A model generated the notes under the pieces. The model worked only from the letters and a program-made list of their open reading frames with translations, ran no database searches and was not told the DNA's origin. Made by a program: the position numbers and the translations under genes. Positions 42,829 to 51,408 of a DNA stretch of 64,000 nt are shown in pieces; the first letter of the stretch is position 1; each line of letters starts with the position of its first letter. Origin of the DNA: Archangium primigenium (GTDB lineage Bacteria; Myxococcota; Myxococcia; Myxococcales; Myxococcaceae); NCBI RefSeq assembly GCF_016904885.1, contig NZ_JADWYI010000001.1, positions 6,882,001-6,946,000 on the forward strand. The letters run 5' to 3'.

Positions 42829-44028
42829 TCACCATGCCGTCATGTGCAGGCGGACCGCCGCCACATTCCGGTTCAGGTTCACTCCCGCCGCGACCTCAGT
42901 CATGCCCACCTGTGCGATGCGATCCACGGCGGCCTGCATCGACACGTACCGATTGACCTCGAAGACGAGTCCCGTGCTCAGGGCGTAGCCCTGGGACACG
43001 CGCTCGCCCACCCTCAAACTGAAAGCGTCCTCATTGGGAGCCTTGCCATTGCGAAAGAAGCTCGCCGCCCCGTAGATGCGAACGCGATTGCTGAAATGTT
43101 TGTTGAAGGTCAGACCCGCGTAATCCGCCCACAACGTGTTGGAAAAGCCACTCGCGCCCACCAGGTCGTGACCCAGCACCAGGCCCGCGTCGAACGTGCC
43201 GCGCTCGTGCAACAGCTCCAGCTTCACCCGGGGCAACACCCCCCGCGTGCCGTCCTGTCCGAGGAAGGCCACCGGTCCGCCGCGCAGCGTCGTGGTGGTA
43301 TGCCTTCCGAGGCGATAGCGCAAGGCACCAAACGCACCGTGCGCCTGATCCATGTTGTCGCCGAACAGGAACGCCTGATAGCGATACTCCACGCCCAAGG
43401 ACAGACGGCGCGTGGTGCGCAGCCAGGCCTCCACGTAGGGCGTGTGCACGAAGCCCGAGGGCAGCGCGTTGAGCTCCCCCAGGGCGAGCACCTTCACGCC
43501 CTCGAAGGTGTACCCCGCGCCCACGTCCACCAAGCGGCTCATCCGCTGCGTCACGTTGAGCCGCGACATGCCGTAGAGGACCGGCTGGTTGGAGCGCGCC
43601 ACGCTCTCGCGCGGCAGCGACGTGGGATCCGTCACCCGGTAGATGCTGCCGGACACGTCCACCTTGAGCCGGCGCGACAGCAGCTTGTTCACCGCGAGCC
43701 CGCCGCGGTGGTCCAATGACACCCGGCCACTGCCGTGGCGCACCAACAGGTCCGTCGCATAGAAGCTCTCGAGCTTGAGCGAGGGATCCTTCACGTCCAG
43801 ACCGATGCGCGGCGACACCTTGCTCATCAGCTGTCCGGTGGGCTGGGCCGCCGTGGCCCCTCCCACCACGGGCACCGTGCCCGGGGCGCCCGCCAGGCGG
43901 ACGTCGTCATCGAAGCGCTCCTCGAAAGACAGACGCGCCCGAGGCTCCACCTGCGTGGCGGCGAGGGCCGCCGGCGAGCACCCGAGGACCGCCGCCGTCG
44001 TCATCCACCGCTTCCAATGTCCACTCAC
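42829..44028 (-). CDS. exoB: ExoB, predicted outer-membrane beta-barrel protein
   Basis: 399 aa with a signal peptide (MTTAAVLGCSPAALAA) and a run of amphipathic strands (for example LSLGVEYRYQAFLFG, RVRIYGAASFFRNG) ending in a C-terminal aromatic residue (AVRLHMTAW), consistent with a porin-like barrel. Conserved partner of ExoA in spore-coat polysaccharide export. GTG at 44028 is preferred, with GGAGGG 6 nt upstream; longer frame is unsupported. 69 bp after exoA. Confidence 0.85.
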   Translation of the reverse strand: MSGHWKRWMTTAAVLGCSPAALAATQVEPRARLSFEERFDDDVRLAGAPGTVPVVGGATAAQPTGQLMSKVSPRIGLDVKDPSLKLESFYATDLLVRHGSGRVSLDHRGGLAVNKLLSRRLKVDVSGSIYRVTDPTSLPRESVARSNQPVLYGMSRLNVTQRMSRLVDVGAGYTFEGVKVLALGELNALPSGFVHTPYVEAWLRTTRRLSLGVEYRYQAFLFGDNMDQAHGAFGALRYRLGRHTTTTLRGGPVAFLGQDGTRGVLPRVKLELLHERGTFDAGLVLGHDLVGASGFSNTLWADYAGLTFNKHFSNRVRIYGAASFFRNGKAPNEDAFSLRVGERVSQGYALSTGLVFEVNRYVSMQAAVDRIAQVGMTEVAAGVNLNRNVAAVRLHMTAW

Positions 44029-44097
44029 GGCATCCCTCCGTCCCCACCCGACTGCCCACACTCGACCCATCCCACGTCCATTCCCGCTCCCGCCGCG

Positions 44098-44676
44098 CTA
44101 CGGCACGACGATGGTGTCTCCAGGGCGCAGGTTGAGCGGCTCGTTCTTCTCGGGCGAGTTGACGAGCTCGCTGTAGCTCACCGGGATGGTGCTCCCGTCC
44201 TTCTCCGAGCGGCGCAGCACCACGATGCCGTCCCGGTCCGCGAAGTCCGTGAAACCTCCCGCCAGCGCGATGGCCTGCAGGATGGACACCCGGCCGCGCA
44301 GCGGATAGGCGCCCGGATGGGCGACCTCGCCGGTGATGAAGACCCGGCTGCTGTTCACCTCCCGCACGATCACCGTCACGCGCGGCTCCTGCACGTAGGC
44401 GCGCAGCGAGTCGCGGATCTGCTCGGACAACTCCGTGGGCGTGCGCCCCTCGGCCTGGACCTCACCCACCATCGGCAGCGAGATGAACCCGTCCGGGCGG
44501 ACCGGCAGCGTGCGCGACAGGTCCCCATCCCGCCACACCGCCACGTCCAGCACATCCTCCCGGCCAATGCGGTACGGATGATCCGTGTTGTCCACCTGGC
44601 TCATGCCCCGGTGCGCACAACCCGACACGAGGACCATCCCCATCACCGCCCACGTTTTCGCGCTCGTCTTGGCCAT
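44098..44676 (-). CDS. exoA: ExoA, Wza-family polysaccharide export lipoprotein
   Basis: 192 aa. Signal peptide with lipobox VLVSGC; the polysaccharide-export domain follows (YRIGREDVLDVAVWRDGDLS, about 35-55; GFISLPMVGEVQAEG; AYVQEPRVTVIV), then an SLBB-like segment (VFITGEVAHPGAYPL) and a short C-terminus (LRPGDTIVVP). Shorter than E. coli Wza, as in M. xanthus ExoA (FdgA), lacking the alpha-barrel. First gene of the exo locus; a strong sigma-54 promoter lies about 67-82 bp upstream. Confidence 0.92.
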   Translation of the reverse strand: MAKTSAKTWAVMGMVLVSGCAHRGMSQVDNTDHPYRIGREDVLDVAVWRDGDLSRTLPVRPDGFISLPMVGEVQAEGRTPTELSEQIRDSLRAYVQEPRVTVIVREVNSSRVFITGEVAHPGAYPLRGRVSILQAIALAGGFTDFADRDGIVVLRRSEKDGSTIPVSYSELVNSPEKNEPLNLRPGDTIVVP

Positions 44677-44742
44677 CGCTCTCGCCTCTCCCCATCCCAG
44701 GACCCCGACTCATCCGGGGCCATGTGTTTGCGGAAGGCCTTA

Positions 44743-44758
44743 AGCAGTCGCCGTGCCA
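44743..44758 (-). promoter_or_regulatory. Sigma-54 promoter of exoA
   Basis: Minus strand TGGCACG-GCGA-CTGCT: -24 GG and -12 GC with exactly 10 bp between them, the strict sigma-54 spacing. Predicted start about 55 nt before the exoA ATG. In M. xanthus exo transcription depends on an NtrC-type activator (Nla6), in agreement. Confidence 0.85.
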
Positions 44759-44956
44759 AGGCTCGCGGCGAGGCAAATCCTCGGGATCATCGTGGGTTAC
44801 GCGCTACCCCCAGGGGGAAAGGATCCGCCTGTCCGGGAAAAAATTCCGGCATCGCCCTGCAGGACATTCCAGATCTACGGAGTGCTTGTCCCACCTACAG
44901 GGAACCGTTTTGCCCACCGGTGGGAATGACTTTGCCCTTTTTCGGGCCCAAACCCC

Positions 44957-44972
44957 TGGCACGCCGCTTGAA
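44957..44972 (+). promoter_or_regulatory. Possible sigma-54 promoter of the 45030 gene
   Basis: TGGCACG-CCGC-TTGAA: perfect -24 half, -12 half has GA instead of GC, which weakens it. About 60 bp before the ATG at 45030. Confidence 0.45.
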
Positions 44973-45029
44973 GAGACCCTTTCCCGTCAGCGACAGACCC
45001 TTCGGGGTCGAACATCAACGGGGGCGACG

Positions 45030-45224
45030 ATGAACAAGGCGGCGGTGGCGGTGGTCGGGATGTTCTCGGTGGGCGCGGGGATGATGACGATGCTGGGCTC
45101 GATGGTGGGCACGTACGCGGAGCCGGTGGCCCTGGCGTTCATGGGCGTGGGCCTCTTCGCGAGCAGCTCGCTGTTCAGCGGCGCCAAGGACACGGCGCCC
45201 GCGGGCGTGGCCAAGGAGGCCTGA
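45030..45224 (+). CDS. Small hydrophobic (two-helix) membrane protein
   Basis: 64 aa: a first hydrophobic segment (AAVAVVGMFSVGAGMMTMLGS) and a second (PVALAFMGVGLFASSSLFSG), connected by a short loop, then a polar C-terminus. No known family. Start at 45030; the upstream sequence is only weakly ribosome-site-like (GGGGCGA). Divergent from exoA with a sigma-54-like site, and followed by a good terminator, which together support that it is a real, regulated gene. A role alongside Exo is speculation. Confidence 0.65.
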   Translation: MNKAAVAVVGMFSVGAGMMTMLGSMVGTYAEPVALAFMGVGLFASSSLFSGAKDTAPAGVAKEA

Positions 45225-45321
45225 AAAACCTGGAGGCCTGGAAGAATTTCCAGGACCGGTGAACGCGGAGAGGACGGAAAAAGAGTTCCCACGGCGGGAA
45301 CCTCCGCGCTCCCGAACGACG

Positions 45322-45363
45322 AAGGGGAAGGCTCCCAACCCGGAGCCCTCCCCTTTTTCTTTT
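45322..45363 (+). terminator. Intrinsic terminator after the small membrane protein
   Basis: Stem AAGGGGAAGGCTCC with GGAGCCCTCCCCTT (one mismatch), 6-nt loop, then TTTTTCTTTTCC. Also lies in the convergent gap beyond the DJ-1 gene. Confidence 0.85.
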
Positions 45364-45382
45364 CCCCGTCCTGGGTGCCCGC

Positions 45383-45964
45383 TCAGTGAATGGAGGGCAG
45401 CTGGTCGGACGCCGCCTCGGGGGCGCGCGGGGAGCCGAGCCGCGGAGCGATGCCCTGGGCGACCTGGCGCAGGAGCGCCGCGCAGAAGGCCTCGAGGTCA
45501 TCCGGCTTGCGCGAGGTGATGAGGTTGCCGTCCTCCACCACCTGGCGGTCCACCCAGCGCGCGCCCGCGTTGATGAGGTCCGTCTTGATGGAGGGGAAGG
45601 ACGTCACGGTGCGTCCATCGGCGATGTCCGCCTCCACGAACATCCAGGGGGCGTGGCAGATGGCGGCGATGGGCTTGTCCGCCTTGAAGAAGTCCCGCAC
45701 GAAGCCGACCATGTGGATGTCCATGCGCAGGTGGTCCGGCGAATAGCCGCCCGGAATCACCAGGGCGTCGAAGTCGGCCGCGCGGACGTCCTGCACGCGC
45801 GTGTCCGCGGAGACGGTCTCCTGGCCCTTCTTGCCCTTCAGGGGCTTGCCCGCCTCGAGACCCACGATGACCGCCTCGTGGCCGGCCTTCTTCACTTCCT
45901 CGTAGGGGACGCGGAACTCCGAGTCCTCGAAGTCCTTGTCCACGATGAATGCGATGCGCGCCAT
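45383..45964 (-). CDS. DJ-1/PfpI-family protein (type 1 glutamine-amidotransferase-like)
   Basis: 193 aa. Seen: Glu in VDKDFEDSEF (about residue 13), the central VIPGGYSPD, and nucleophile Cys in AICHAPW (Cys about 103), with the His just after it, the usual PfpI/YhbO active site. Family members act as deglycases or stress chaperones. The C-terminal tail (about 170-193) is extended and Ala/Pro-rich. Monocistronic, convergent with the small membrane protein. Confidence 0.92.
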   Translation of the reverse strand: MARIAFIVDKDFEDSEFRVPYEEVKKAGHEAVIVGLEAGKPLKGKKGQETVSADTRVQDVRAADFDALVIPGGYSPDHLRMDIHMVGFVRDFFKADKPIAAICHAPWMFVEADIADGRTVTSFPSIKTDLINAGARWVDRQVVEDGNLITSRKPDDLEAFCAALLRQVAQGIAPRLGSPRAPEAASDQLPSIH

Positions 45965-46120
45965 GCGGCCTCCTGAAGAGAGGGGACGTGTGTCCCTGTC
46001 AGGAGAAGGTGCACACGCCGGGGCGCGGAAGAAACGAGGACAAGACAGACGCGGGCGCGAGTGCGTGCCTCGCCAGGAGGCTTGGACAGCGAGCGACCTG
46101 GCGAGGAGCAGCTCAAGGCC

Positions 46121-48766
46121 TCACGGATTGAGCTGGATGGCGTAGACGGACCACTGTGCGGGGCCCGTGGACAGGTCGCGCCGCACCTCGACCTCGGTGG
46201 GCGAGGTGAACACGAGCCGTCCGGTGACCACGCCGGACTTGGCGGTGGCCTTGTGGGACGTCTCGCCCGAGGACTGGCCATTGTGCGCCTGGGTGCCCGC
46301 CAGCAGCAGCGTGCGCGAGGTGTCCACGGCCGTCGCCAGCGTGGCCTTGGTGGTCAGCGCCCCATCGAGCGCCACCGGGGCCACGGCCTGCACGACCGTG
46401 CCCGTCGGGAACTGGATGCGCTCCCACGACACCCCGGTGAGCGCCGGCGTCGGACAGAACGTGTCGTAGCTCCGGCTGAAGCGCAGCTGCGAGGCCGCGG
46501 CGTCGATCGAGCCGCGCAACGTGCGGTTGCAGAGGTTGGCGGTGTCGTCGCCCACGGACGTGCGGAAGGTCGCCAGCAGCGCGGAGCGGCCCGCCTCCTC
46601 CGGCGTGAAGACATCGCCGACGCTGAAGGTCGAGTCCTCGGTGGGACCCGGAATCAGGCCGCGTGTCACCTTCGAGCCGTCGAACTCCACCACCTGCACG
46701 GTGTAGAGGGCGTCGTTGTTGCAGCCCTGCGCGGGGTCCACGGCCAGGTCCACCCGGTTGGTGCCCGTGAGCTGGACCGTCACGAAGTCATTCGCACTCA
46801 AGACGTTGCCGCCCGTGGTGGAGCTGTAGAGCACGAAGGCCCGGGTGGCATCCGTCACGGGCGTGGTCAGCGTGATGGGCGCGATGACGTTCGACGTACA
46901 AGACGTCTCGAACTGCTGGGCCCGGAGCCCGCTCGGCATCTCCACCACCTGCCACTGCACCTGGATGGGCTTGGGGTTGTTGTCCTTGCGGAAGCACTGG
47001 ACCCTGTCGTCTCCATTGAGCCGACACCGGACGGAGGTATGCCTGGGATCGGTCTCCGTGGACGTGGCCTGGAACACCAGGAAGCTCTTGCCCCGGCTAT
47101 TGAGCTTGGGCGTGATCGCGCAGTCCGAGCTGTTCTGACCCCCGCTGATGTCACACGGGCCCCGGCGCACCGTGGGCGTGATGGTCACGCTCTTGACCGA
47201 GGTGCGGCCATCCACCGAGGCGGTGATGTCGGCGGGCTGTCCGCCCGTCTTGCTCTTGAAATAGAAGCTCGCCGTGCCCCCCGCGCTGGTCACGTTCCCG
47301 CCCGCCAGCACCGCCGTGCCGCAGGCGGCGTCGGTGTAGAAGCCGATGCCCGTCTCCAGCGGCGCGCTCACGGTGACGAGGCCCGACACGGGAGAGATGG
47401 CATTGCCAAAGGCATCCGTGGTCCTCACCACCGCCACCTTGGAGCACTCGCCGGCCAGCAGGCTCTTGCCCGTGTCCGGCGGCGTCAGGGTCAACTCGAT
47501 GTTGGAGGCCGGGGCCGCGGTGACCTCCTGGGCGCGCGTCACGGCCGTCCCGATGTCCTTGACCTCGAGGGTGAAGGTCGTGGCCAGCTCACTGCGGAAG
47601 TACAGGACAAGCGAGGTCTGCGTGTTGAAGTCAGCCGACTGCGTCCCGGCGGTGGGCGCGGGCAGGCGCGTGTTGTCCGCGCATCCCGCAGAGGAGTAGA
47701 AGGCCGTCTTGGCGTTGGCGGGTGTCGGCGTCAACCGGATGGTCTTCAGGGGGCCGTTTTCCGTCGGATTGCCATACACATCCCGCCGCTCCAGGATCAG
47801 GGCCACGCACGAGCCCGCCTGGATGGACTGCGCCTCCGAGGCGAACGCCACCTGGCTCGCGTCACCGGCTCGCAGGTTGTAGGGCACCACGGTCCGCTGG
47901 AAGTCCTCGGCATCGGCGCGCAGCTGATTGGCGCCAATCTTGACGCCCTTGACATAGAAGCGGACGGACGACTGCTTCGGCTCGATGGTGAAGGTGGTGA
48001 GCGCGGGCGTCTGGCAATCGGAGTTCTGGTGGAAGGACACCCCGTCCGGAGCACTCGTCGTGGGGGTGACCCCGGTGGCGTAGTTGGGGGCGGTGGGAGC
48101 GCCCTTGGCGTCACGGCGCACCACGCTCACTTCCACGCATTGGCCCACGCCCGGGTTCATCGGCGCCGTGGCGAAGGCGATGGAGGTGGCGACGCGCGAG
48201 CAGGTGCTGACGGCCGAGCAGGTGTTGTCGTCGCAGCCCCGCTTGCCATCGCAGTTGAGGTCCGCGCTCGCGTCACACGTCTCCTGCTGGGCCTTCGGAT
48301 TGGCCTTGTCGCTGTCGTCGTCGCAGTCGGGCCCGCCCTGCGCGGCCGCCACGAAGCCATCCCGGTCGGAGTCCTCGTCCGGGCCCGGAGGCGACAGCGT
48401 CACCGGCACGGTCACGATGTCCGCCGAAGAGAAGTTGGCGGCCACGGGCGCGCTCTTGCCGTTGTACAGCAGCGTCCCCGTGCACCCGTCCGCGCCCCAC
48501 AGGGCCCGGGCCTGCAGGCGGACATCCTTGGGCAGCGCGCCCTGGAAGACGGCGATGTTCGCCTTGTCCTGGTCCTTGTCCTTGCCTTGCAGTGTGGCCA
48601 CGGGCACGCGCTCCTCCTTGAGGAGCGTGTCGTCCGTCGTCGAGCGCACCTCCAGGGCGATGCAGCTCGCCTGGACCTGGGGGTCGACGGTGATGAGGGC
48701 TTGAACGGCGCCGGGCTTGCTACACGCCGCGAGCGACAAGAGGAGAACCGGGAGGACTCGGGACAT
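46121..48766 (-). CDS. Large secreted lipoprotein with MopE-type metal-binding motif and Ig-like repeats
   Basis: 881 aa, lipobox LSLAAC at the N-terminus. Domains: an N-terminal beta region (about 25-130), a Ca/metal-binding stretch with DEDSDRDGF and then DCDDDSDKANP and CDASADLNCDG (about 132-180, MopE-type), several Cys-paired modules with xGxCV repeated (VGQCVEVSVVRRD, AGSCVALILERRD, AGECSKVAVVRTT), and a beta-rich C-terminal part (about 560-881). Structured like a surface-exposed adhesin or matrix protein. No enzymatic domain recognised. Monocistronic. Confidence 0.85.
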   Translation of the reverse strand: MSRVLPVLLLSLAACSKPGAVQALITVDPQVQASCIALEVRSTTDDTLLKEERVPVATLQGKDKDQDKANIAVFQGALPKDVRLQARALWGADGCTGTLLYNGKSAPVAANFSSADIVTVPVTLSPPGPDEDSDRDGFVAAAQGGPDCDDDSDKANPKAQQETCDASADLNCDGKRGCDDNTCSAVSTCSRVATSIAFATAPMNPGVGQCVEVSVVRRDAKGAPTAPNYATGVTPTTSAPDGVSFHQNSDCQTPALTTFTIEPKQSSVRFYVKGVKIGANQLRADAEDFQRTVVPYNLRAGDASQVAFASEAQSIQAGSCVALILERRDVYGNPTENGPLKTIRLTPTPANAKTAFYSSAGCADNTRLPAPTAGTQSADFNTQTSLVLYFRSELATTFTLEVKDIGTAVTRAQEVTAAPASNIELTLTPPDTGKSLLAGECSKVAVVRTTDAFGNAISPVSGLVTVSAPLETGIGFYTDAACGTAVLAGGNVTSAGGTASFYFKSKTGGQPADITASVDGRTSVKSVTITPTVRRGPCDISGGQNSSDCAITPKLNSRGKSFLVFQATSTETDPRHTSVRCRLNGDDRVQCFRKDNNPKPIQVQWQVVEMPSGLRAQQFETSCTSNVIAPITLTTPVTDATRAFVLYSSTTGGNVLSANDFVTVQLTGTNRVDLAVDPAQGCNNDALYTVQVVEFDGSKVTRGLIPGPTEDSTFSVGDVFTPEEAGRSALLATFRTSVGDDTANLCNRTLRGSIDAAASQLRFSRSYDTFCPTPALTGVSWERIQFPTGTVVQAVAPVALDGALTTKATLATAVDTSRTLLLAGTQAHNGQSSGETSHKATAKSGVVTGRLVFTSPTEVEVRRDLSTGPAQWSVYAIQLNP

Positions 48767-48895
48767 GGGATCCTCGACTACCAGGGAGGGGTGTCGGAAC
48801 GTAACGCCCGAAGCATACCCCCCACTCCCCTGGACGTCCCAGGAAGGTGGCCCTCGCCTCCCGGGAGGGCCCTCCCGCCGTCAACGACGTGGCAC

Positions 48896-49336
48896 TCAGG
48901 CCGTGTGGCGGGCGATGAGGCCGCCCAGCCGAGGCACCGCCGCCTCGACGTTCTTCTTGGCCGTGCCGCGCAGCTTCTCGTAGGTGCCCTTCACCAGGCC
49001 GCTCTTGGAGTGGTTGGCCTTGGTGTCGGTGATGGCCAGCAGGGCGTCCGCCACGCGCGACGCGTTGGCGGAGAAGTAGGGAGCCACCGGCTTTCCCGCC
49101 TTCACGGCCTCCTGGTAGATGGGCTCCAGCGCCGAGGAGAACTCGGGCAAGAGGTCCTCCACGACGTGGCGGATGAAGCCGGGCTTGACGCCCTTGACCG
49201 CGGCGTAGCCCGCCTTGATGGCCATTCCCGACAGGCCGCCCTTGTCGCCGACCTCGGCATCGATGAGCGTGCAGCAGTCGTCGATGACCGCCGTCTTCTT
49301 GGGAGGATTGGTCAGAGTCTCGCTGAGTGACGCCAT
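48896..49336 (-). CDS. Small conserved protein of unknown function (DUF6918-like)
   Basis: 146 aa, cytoplasmic and helical, with VIDDCCTLIDAEVGDKGGLSG, AGYAAVKGVKPGFIRHVVEDLLPEF and ALEPIYQEA blocks. I recall a comparable family (DUF6918) in actinobacteria and myxobacteria, function unknown; the match is not certain. No membrane segment. Alone between the lipoprotein and the histidine kinase. Confidence 0.75.
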   Translation of the reverse strand: MASLSETLTNPPKKTAVIDDCCTLIDAEVGDKGGLSGMAIKAGYAAVKGVKPGFIRHVVEDLLPEFSSALEPIYQEAVKAGKPVAPYFSANASRVADALLAITDTKANHSKSGLVKGTYEKLRGTAKKNVEAAVPRLGGLIARHTA

Positions 49337-49417
49337 GAACGCGTGCCTTTCAGTCCCTCGGCTCGGTCCGTCGGTGGACCGGGAGGGCGATGCGAGCGGG
49401 CGAATAGCACATCCCGC

Positions 49418-50992
49418 TCAGACCAGGGAGTGTTGCAACGGGGGCGTGCCCGACTGGCGCACCGCGTCTTCCGGGGCCGTGGGCAACAGGACCCGGAAGA
49501 TGCTCCCCTGCCCCATGGTGCTGTCCACGGACATCTCTCCGCCCAGGCCCTTGAGGATGTCGTGGCTGATGGACAGCCCCAGGCCCGTGCCCTCGCCCAG
49601 GGGCTTGGTGGTGAAGAAGGGCTCGAAGACCCGCGCCAGGTGTTCGCGGGCGATGCCGCACCCGTTGTCGTGCACCTCCACCACCACCTGGCCCGCGTCG
49701 TTGGTGCGCGTCACCAGGCGGATCTCCCCGCCCTGCCGGGGCAGGGCCTGCGCGGCGTTGATGAGCAGGTTGGTGAAGACCTGCGCCAGCTGCACGGAGT
49801 TGCCACGCACCGGGGGCAGCGCGCCGTAGTCCCGCAGGAGCCGGCCGCGGCTGCGCAGCTTGCACCACGCCAGGTGCACCGAACTCTCCAGCACCTCGTG
49901 GACATCCAGGGCATGGGTGTTCACCTGCTCGCCCCGCGACAGGGCCCGGAGGCTCTGCACGATGAGCCGCATGCGCTCGGCGCCCTCGCGCGCCTCGTCG
50001 ATGGCCTCGCGCAGCTCGTGGGCGTCGTCCTCGGGCAGCGCCATGCGGCCCAGCTCCGTGCCGATGAAGCTCAGGTTGCTGGAGACGAAGGCCAGGGGGT
50101 TGTTGATCTCGTGCGCCACGCCCGCGGCGAGCATGCCCACCGAGGCCATGCGCTCGTTGAGCCGCAGGCGGATCTCGTTCTCGCGCTGGACGGTGATGTC
50201 GCGCACGGTGACGGTCATGCAGTCGCCCACCGCGACCAGCTGCCGGCGGAACCAGCGCCGACCCAGCCCGGGCAGCACCTGATCCACCTCGTCGTCATGG
50301 GGCCGGCCCGTCCGCCACACCTGCTCGCACAGCTCCAGCGGCGCGATGAAGAGGGCATCAGGGAGGTCGACCAGCATGCGGCCCTCGGCCGCGCCGCACT
50401 CCTGGCCGATCAGGCGCTCGGCATGGGCGTTGAGCCGCAGCAGCCGCAGGCCCGCGGGCTCGCCGCGCAAGAGGAAGAAGGCGTCGAAGCTGCCGCTGGC
50501 CGCCGCGCGGAACAGGGCCTCGCTGTGGCGCTGGGCCTCCTCGCCGCGCCGGTGGTTGGACATGTCCCGGACGATGCCGAACAGGCCCGCCACCTGGCCA
50601 TCCGGCTTGCGGATGACGCCCTTGGTGGACAGCCACTCGCGCGGCACCCCCGCCATCACCTCGCGCATCTCCGCGTACAGGGTGCGCCCGGCCAGGAGCG
50701 TCTGCCGGTCGAACTCCAGGGTGCTCTGCACCTCATCGGGCGAGAGGATGTCGCAGTCGCGCCGACCGAGGATGTCCTCCACGGGCCGGCCGAGGTAGCG
50801 CGCCCCCACCTCATTGATGAAGATGTAGCGGCCCTCGATGTCCTTGGCGAAGACCGCGTCGGGCACCTCGCGCGCCAGGGCGAGGAAGAGCTCCCGGTAG
50901 GGCAGCTCCGCCGGGACCTGGGCGGCTGGAGCCGTGGCCACGCCCTGCGCCCCTCCCCGACCCATCACCTCTCGCTCGCCACGTGTGCTCAT
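49418..50992 (-). CDS. PAS-domain sensor histidine kinase
   Basis: 524 aa, no membrane segments, so probably cytoplasmic. Order: PAS 1 (about 35-140, DAVFAKDIEGRYIFINEVGARYLG), a second PAS-like region (about 150-270), HisKA with phospho-acceptor His in GVAHEINNPLAF (about 294), and HATPase_c with N-box NLLINAAQAL, G1 DNGCGIA and G2 GEGTGLGL. No receiver domain is fused and no cognate response regulator is adjacent, so it is an orphan. The ATG at 50992 has no obvious ribosome site; an ATG at 50965 has GAGAGG but too close. Confidence 0.92.
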   Translation of the reverse strand: MSTRGEREVMGRGGAQGVATAPAAQVPAELPYRELFLALAREVPDAVFAKDIEGRYIFINEVGARYLGRPVEDILGRRDCDILSPDEVQSTLEFDRQTLLAGRTLYAEMREVMAGVPREWLSTKGVIRKPDGQVAGLFGIVRDMSNHRRGEEAQRHSEALFRAAASGSFDAFFLLRGEPAGLRLLRLNAHAERLIGQECGAAEGRMLVDLPDALFIAPLELCEQVWRTGRPHDDEVDQVLPGLGRRWFRRQLVAVGDCMTVTVRDITVQRENEIRLRLNERMASVGMLAAGVAHEINNPLAFVSSNLSFIGTELGRMALPEDDAHELREAIDEAREGAERMRLIVQSLRALSRGEQVNTHALDVHEVLESSVHLAWCKLRSRGRLLRDYGALPPVRGNSVQLAQVFTNLLINAAQALPRQGGEIRLVTRTNDAGQVVVEVHDNGCGIAREHLARVFEPFFTTKPLGEGTGLGLSISHDILKGLGGEMSVDSTMGQGSIFRVLLPTAPEDAVRQSGTPPLQHSLV

Positions 50993-51408
50993 GGTCGAAC
51001 AGATACACACAAGCGCTCCCCCCGAGCAGTTGCTCCGAGGTCGCAGCCCCGGGCTGAACGTCGGGCACTCCACGGATACCGCGACCCCGGGGTCCCCGAC
51101 TGTCACCGGGAGGACATCCCGTCCGGGACACCCGGCAGGCGAGCGAGGGGTTGATCGCCCGGCGGTTGGAGCTCCCGGGGGGGCCCTCATCTTCCCGCTG
51201 TCACGGTTTCTTCCCGCTGACCCTAAAACTTGCAAACCCCCGTCTGTAAAAACGACGGGCTGGCGGCCTAATCATGGTGGGGGGTCGCGGCAAGTGCCCG
51301 GACTCATTGCACAAAGCCGTGGGAGCAAGCGTGGCACTCGCGTTGCTAAGGCTTCCTGGCACGAAGTTCAACGCGACGCCTTCTGGTCTTTACCCCCGGA
51401 GAGACACC
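50993..51408. other. Control region upstream of the sigma-32-like gene
   Basis: 416 bp. Contains the sigma-54 promoter at 51332-51347, a CCCGTC-N9-GACGGG inverted repeat (51239-51259) and two TTCCCGCTG repeats 19 bp apart (51192 and 51211), either of which could bind an enhancer-binding protein. No gene seen. Confidence 0.55.
51332..51347 (+). promoter_or_regulatory. Sigma-54 promoter of the sigma-32-like factor
   Basis: TGGCACT-CGCG-TTGCT matches the TGGCACG-N4-TTGCW consensus except for one base, with GG-N10-GC spacing exact. Predicted start about 50 nt before the ATG at 51409. Confidence 0.88.

Larger units (their letters stand above)
44677..45029. other. Divergent exoA / small-membrane-protein control region
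   Basis: 353 bp with two -24/-12 motifs facing opposite ways (44743-44758 minus, 44957-44972 plus). A perfect palindrome CCCACCGGTGGG lies at 44913-44924. A G/C- and A/T-mixed segment between the two motifs is the expected place for enhancer-binding-protein sites. No gene seen. Confidence 0.6.

Noticed and set aside
48888-48905. TGGCACTCAGGCCGTG as a sigma-54 promoter
   Set aside because: The -24 half matches, but the -12 position lacks GC at the required spacing, and the site sits at the 3' end of the DUF6918-like gene facing no start codon.
46061-49330. Long plus-strand frame opposite the MopE-motif lipoprotein
   Set aside because: Same high-GC artefact; the minus-strand gene has a lipobox, cysteine-paired modules and a metal-binding motif, while this frame has none.
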